From SABI01 sp963678555 (GTDB lineage Bacteria > Spirochaetota > Spirochaetia > Sphaerochaetales > Sphaerochaetaceae): a stretch of 64,000 nucleotides of DNA. The stretch lies in contig CAXXJA010000001.1 of assembly GCA_963678555.2 (NCBI GenBank), positions 372,001 to 436,000 on the forward strand, read 5' to 3'. Numbering within the stretch: the stretch's first letter is position 1; each line of letters opens with the position of its first letter. The translations under genes were made by a program, and so were the position numbers. This document shows positions 61,474 to 64,000 of the stretch, piece by piece. The notes under the pieces were generated by a model that had not been told where the DNA came from, made no database searches, and saw only the letters and a program-made list of their open reading frames with translations.

Positions 61474-61545
61474 TGAGACCGATCGGGATTGAACCGATGA
61501 CCCCTGCCGTGTGAAGGCAATGCTCTCCCGCTGAGCTACGGTCTC
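61474..61545 (-). tRNA. tRNA-Val (CAC)
   Basis: A 72-nt tRNA on the minus strand. The acceptor stem GAGACCG / CGGTCTC is perfect. The D arm holds GCTCAGCGGGAGAGC, the anticodon loop TTCACAC gives anticodon CAC, and the T arm contains GGTTCAATCCC. The anticodon stem (TTGCC/GGCAG) pairs with one G-U. CCA is not encoded (3' end reads A then TCA). Confidence 0.93.
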
Positions 61546-61596
61546 GAACGAACTGTAGTGTATCCTTAAATTGCTATCTCTGTCCAGAGGTTTTTG

Positions 61597-61625
61597 TTGC
61601 ACATCTGTCTATGTTTGCCTATACT
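61597..61625 (+). promoter_or_regulatory. Promoter of the crp/fnr-like gene
   Basis: TTGCAC (61597-61602), 17-nt spacer, TATACT (61620-61625), 10 nt before the ATG, so the predicted leader is only a few nt and contains no SD. Confidence 0.7.
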
Positions 61626-61627
61626 GT

Positions 61628-61643
61628 TGTTGCCTATGCAACA
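61628..61643. promoter_or_regulatory. Dyad over the crp/fnr-like start codon
   Basis: TGTTGC-CTAT-GCAACA, 6-bp arms with a 4-nt centre that includes the AT of the ATG. The centre matches that of the rex dyad read on its coding strand. A likely autoregulatory operator. Confidence 0.5.
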
Positions 61644-62328
61644 GATACTGGAATTACAGCCCTATTACCCAATGCTCTGTGCCTCTCACCTGTTCTCTGA
61701 TATACGTCAAGAGGACATGGACCAGCTCCTGTACTGTCTGAAAGGGAGAAAGAAGGTCTATTCGGATGAGGAATTCATCGTCCATGCAGAGGACGAACAC
61801 GATGAGTTCGGCGTCGTTCTCGAGGGAACTGTGCAGTTGATCAATGAAGACCTGTTCGGTAACAGAAGCATCACTGCACAGCTGAAGGCAGGGGAGATCT
61901 TCGGACAGATCGCCGCATCCGGCCAGGCAGCCTTCAGCCCGACCTCGGTTATCAGCGACGGTCCCTCTGTTATCATGTTTCTCTCCTTTTCCCTTCTGGT
62001 GGCACCCTGCACCCGTGCGTGTACCTTTCACTCGAGGATCATCGAGAACATGATGAACGTTCTTGCAAAACGGAATCTCCTGATGAATCAGAAGGTATCG
62101 ATCCTCTCTCAGAGGACCATGCGGGAGAAACTGCTTGCCTACCTCCACATTCAGTCGAGAGAGCAGGGAAGTGATGATTTCACCATCCCGTTCAACCGTG
62201 ATGAGCTTGCTGACTTCCTGTGTGTCAACAGGAGCGCGCTGTCCCGGGAGATCACGAAGATGGTGGAGGATGGATTGATCGAAACACACAGGAAACGGTT
62301 CATTCTCAATGAAACAACATTCTTCTAG
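61636..62328 (+). CDS. Crp/Fnr-family transcriptional regulator
   Basis: 230 residues: a cNMP-binding-like beta-roll (about 18-130, HAEDEHDEFGVVLEGTVQLI) and a C-terminal Crp-type HTH (about 165-225, FNRDELADFLCVNRSALSREITKMVEDGLI). The phosphate-binding cassette (FGQIAASGQAAFSPTSV) lacks the cAMP-contacting Arg pattern, so the ligand is unclear. Cys residues are present but not in the FNR spacing. I start at 61636; the frame extends to 61594 but that would include the promoter. Eight nt before the aldehyde dehydrogenase gene, so probably in one operon. Confidence 0.9.
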   Translation: MQQILELQPYYPMLCASHLFSDIRQEDMDQLLYCLKGRKKVYSDEEFIVHAEDEHDEFGVVLEGTVQLINEDLFGNRSITAQLKAGEIFGQIAASGQAAFSPTSVISDGPSVIMFLSFSLLVAPCTRACTFHSRIIENMMNVLAKRNLLMNQKVSILSQRTMREKLLAYLHIQSREQGSDDFTIPFNRDELADFLCVNRSALSREITKMVEDGLIETHRKRFILNETTFF

Positions 62329-62336
62329 GGGGAAGT

Positions 62337-63695
62337 ATGATACTACACAACATCGTTGAAACACAGAGGAACTATTACCTGAGCGGTATCACCCGCACCT
62401 ATGAATTCCGTCGTCTCCAGCTGAACACCCTGCTCAACACGCTGATGGCACACCGTGAGCAGATGGAAGCTGCGCTGTATCAGGATCTTCACAAGAGTGC
62501 ACATGAGTCGTATATGAGTGAGATATCACTCATTCTGGAAGAAATTCGATACACACTGAAGCATCTGAAGCAATGGATGAGACCGAAGAGGGTGTTTCCC
62601 TCACTCGGCCAGATGCCCTCCTCTGTGAGGATACACCGTGAACCCAAGGGAGTCGTGCTGATCATGAGTCCCTGGAACTATCCTCTTCTGCTCACTCTGT
62701 CACCCCTTGTCGGTGCCATAGCGGCAGGCAACTGTACGGTTGTGAAACCTTCCGCCTACAGCCCTGCAAGCAGTGCACTGATCAAGGAACTGCTTGAGCA
62801 GGTGTTCCCTCCTGAATATGTTTACATCGTGCAGGGTGGCAGAGAGGAGAATACCGCACTTCTCAAGGAGCGGTTCGACCATATCTTCTTCACCGGCAGT
62901 ACCGAAGTAGGAAAGGTGGTGATGCGCGCGGCGAGTGAATATCTCACGCCCGTCACGCTGGAGCTCGGAGGAAAATCTCCCGCCATCGTGGATGCCACGG
63001 CTGACATCGCTTCCACTGCCAGGAAGATCGTCTTCGGGAAGCTCATCAATGCCGGTCAGACCTGTATCGCTCCCGATCATCTCTATGTCGACCGTCGGGT
63101 GGCTGATGATCTCATCGATGCAATCCGGATGGAACTGAAACATGCACTGGGGGATGATCCCATCTCCTATGAGGATTATCCTTCAATCATCAACCGGAAA
63201 CAGTTCGACCGTCTCAGTTCTCTCCTGTCTGATCAGAAGATCATTCTTGGAGGCCGATGTGAGTTCCCCAGGTTCGAGCCGACCCTCCTGTACCCGTCTT
63301 CCGATGCTCCCGTTATGGATACCGAAATCTTCGGGCCCATTCTCCCCATCCTCACCTTCAATACGGTCGATGAGGTGATCGATATCCTCAAGAGAGAGGA
63401 AAAACCTCTTGCTCTGTATCTGTTCACACAGGATGCGGCGGTTAAAAGGAGTGTTGTCGGTTCGCTCAGTTACGGGGGCGGATGCATCAATGATACCATC
63501 GTCCATATCGCATCTAACCGGACCCCGTTCGGTGGAGTGGGGATGAGCGGAATGGGTTCATACCATGGGAAGCGTTCGTTCCTCACCTTCTCTCATGAGA
63601 AGACTATCGTCGATAAATGGTCGCTGTTCGACCTGACGGTCAGATACCATCCCTATACTGAAGCGAAGGAGAGGCTCCTTAGACGTCTTCTGTGA
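62337..63695 (+). CDS. Aldehyde dehydrogenase (class 3-like)
   Basis: A 452-residue NAD(P)-dependent aldehyde dehydrogenase of the ALDH3/YwdH-like group. SPWNYPLLL and KPSAYSP bind the cofactor, FFTGSTEVGK is the Rossmann turn, LELGGKSPA carries the general-base Glu and NAGQTCIAPDH the catalytic Cys. EIFGPILPI and FGGVGMSGMGSYHGK are typical of ALDH3. SD GGGGGA. Probably oxidises medium- or long-chain aldehydes. Controlled by the preceding regulator (inference). Confidence 0.92.
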   Translation: MILHNIVETQRNYYLSGITRTYEFRRLQLNTLLNTLMAHREQMEAALYQDLHKSAHESYMSEISLILEEIRYTLKHLKQWMRPKRVFPSLGQMPSSVRIHREPKGVVLIMSPWNYPLLLTLSPLVGAIAAGNCTVVKPSAYSPASSALIKELLEQVFPPEYVYIVQGGREENTALLKERFDHIFFTGSTEVGKVVMRAASEYLTPVTLELGGKSPAIVDATADIASTARKIVFGKLINAGQTCIAPDHLYVDRRVADDLIDAIRMELKHALGDDPISYEDYPSIINRKQFDRLSSLLSDQKIILGGRCEFPRFEPTLLYPSSDAPVMDTEIFGPILPILTFNTVDEVIDILKREEKPLALYLFTQDAAVKRSVVGSLSYGGGCINDTIVHIASNRTPFGGVGMSGMGSYHGKRSFLTFSHEKTIVDKWSLFDLTVRYHPYTEAKERLLRRLL

Positions 63696-63710
63696 CCTGA
63701 TTTCAGACGT

Positions 63711-64000
63711 TCAGGAGGTCGGGCCCCGTACAAGGTCGATGATCTCGAGAGCCCCGGGGTGCCAGGATGCGGGGACCCCGTATCGGTCTCCTCCTCCGTG
63801 TTTCAGTTCGATCGGCGGGAGCCCCGGCTGAACCAGGGTGAGAACCGGTCTCACAGACGTCAGAGTGTAGAGCGAGAGTACCGTATCCGTTCTGTAGGCC
63901 AGGTTTTCATCAGTGTATCGCCCGACTGCCTCCACCCGGCTGGTGATCGTCACGATCAGGTCGATATCCTGCGGGGTAGAATAGGTGTCATGATAAGTGA
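63711..64000 (-). CDS. Hypothetical protein (5' truncated by window)
   Basis: The frame is open to the right window edge, so the start is outside; a GTG at 63953 is internal in all likelihood. About 96 C-terminal residues are visible, with alternating polar/hydrophobic beta-like segments (DIDLIVTITSRVEAVGRYTDENLAYRTDTVLSLYTL is spread over 63850-63966) and a Gly/Pro-rich end. No family recognised. Converges on the aldehyde dehydrogenase gene. Confidence 0.55.
   Translation of the reverse strand, partial: TYHDTYSTPQDIDLIVTITSRVEAVGRYTDENLAYRTDTVLSLYTLTSVRPVLTLVQPGLPPIELKHGGGDRYGVPASWHPGALEIIDLVRGPTS

Noticed and set aside
1..64000. CRISPR arrays, rRNA genes, prophage genes or replication origin
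   Set aside because: No regularly spaced repeats, no rRNA-like sequence, no phage structural genes and no DnaA-box cluster were noticed.

Overview
The window looks like chromosomal DNA of a free-living, probably marine or halophilic, anaerobic spirochaete (Spirochaetota). This is inferred from gene content only: an Nqr/Rnf-type sodium pump, a sodium/proton antiporter operon, a sucrose-phosphate synthase/phosphatase for osmolyte synthesis, GTP-type PEP carboxykinase, Rex, a DUF3783 protein and an ISNCY-type transposase. The species cannot be named from the sequence. Genes are densely packed, with many ATGA overlaps.

Layout: 0-2.4 kb, a truncated PAS-GGDEF-HD-GYP c-di-GMP protein. 2.4-6.8 kb, a minus-strand nqrBCDEF operon without nqrA, ending in an unknown 156-aa gene. 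6.9-11.8 kb, a minus-strand cassette DUF72 - inactive Y-family polymerase (ImuB-like) - DnaE2-like polymerase. 11.9-12.9 kb, mannose-1-phosphate guanylyltransferase. 13-18.8 kb, an RND efflux operon. 18.9-21.9 kb, a mobile element with an ISNCY/IS1202-like transposase and three accessory genes, flanked by degenerate direct repeats. 21.9-25 kb, a tandem universal stress protein and the sucrose-phosphate synthase/phosphatase. 25-28.8 kb, a large envelope metallopeptidase-like protein, a small Cys-rich protein and a small outer-membrane-like protein. 28.9-30.1 kb, DUF3783 and DUF89 genes.

30.1-37.7 kb is one long minus-strand operon for ion homeostasis: PII-like, PTS-EIIA-like, seven Mrp/Mbh antiporter subunits in the gene order of the archaeal Mbh antiporter module, then CorA, MscS and a HAD phosphatase. 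37.8-44.1 kb holds a flavodoxin, MutM, PckG, about 1 kb of apparently non-coding DNA, a thioredoxin-like exported protein and a PLP sulfhydrylase. 44.4-50.8 kb holds a lipoprotein and a second RND operon that ends in a PII-like gene. 50.9-52.7 kb contains a cyclic-nucleotide-binding protein, YbjQ, a small membrane protein and Rex. 53-61.4 kb is a YesM/YesN two-component pair followed by a rhamnose-type ABC transporter with RhaM mutarotase. The end holds tRNA-Val(CAC), a Crp/Fnr regulator with an aldehyde dehydrogenase, and a truncated gene at the edge.

Most notable: (1) the DUF72/ImuB-like/DnaE2 cassette, in which all three catalytic carboxylates of the Y-family protein are replaced; (2) the Mbh-type antiporter module without hydrogenase genes, led by PII-like and EIIA-like genes; (3) the transposase with accessory genes; (4) a recurring promoter layout with the -10 box 5-10 nt from the start codon, which predicts leaderless or nearly leaderless mRNAs for several genes, including rex and a crp-like regulator.
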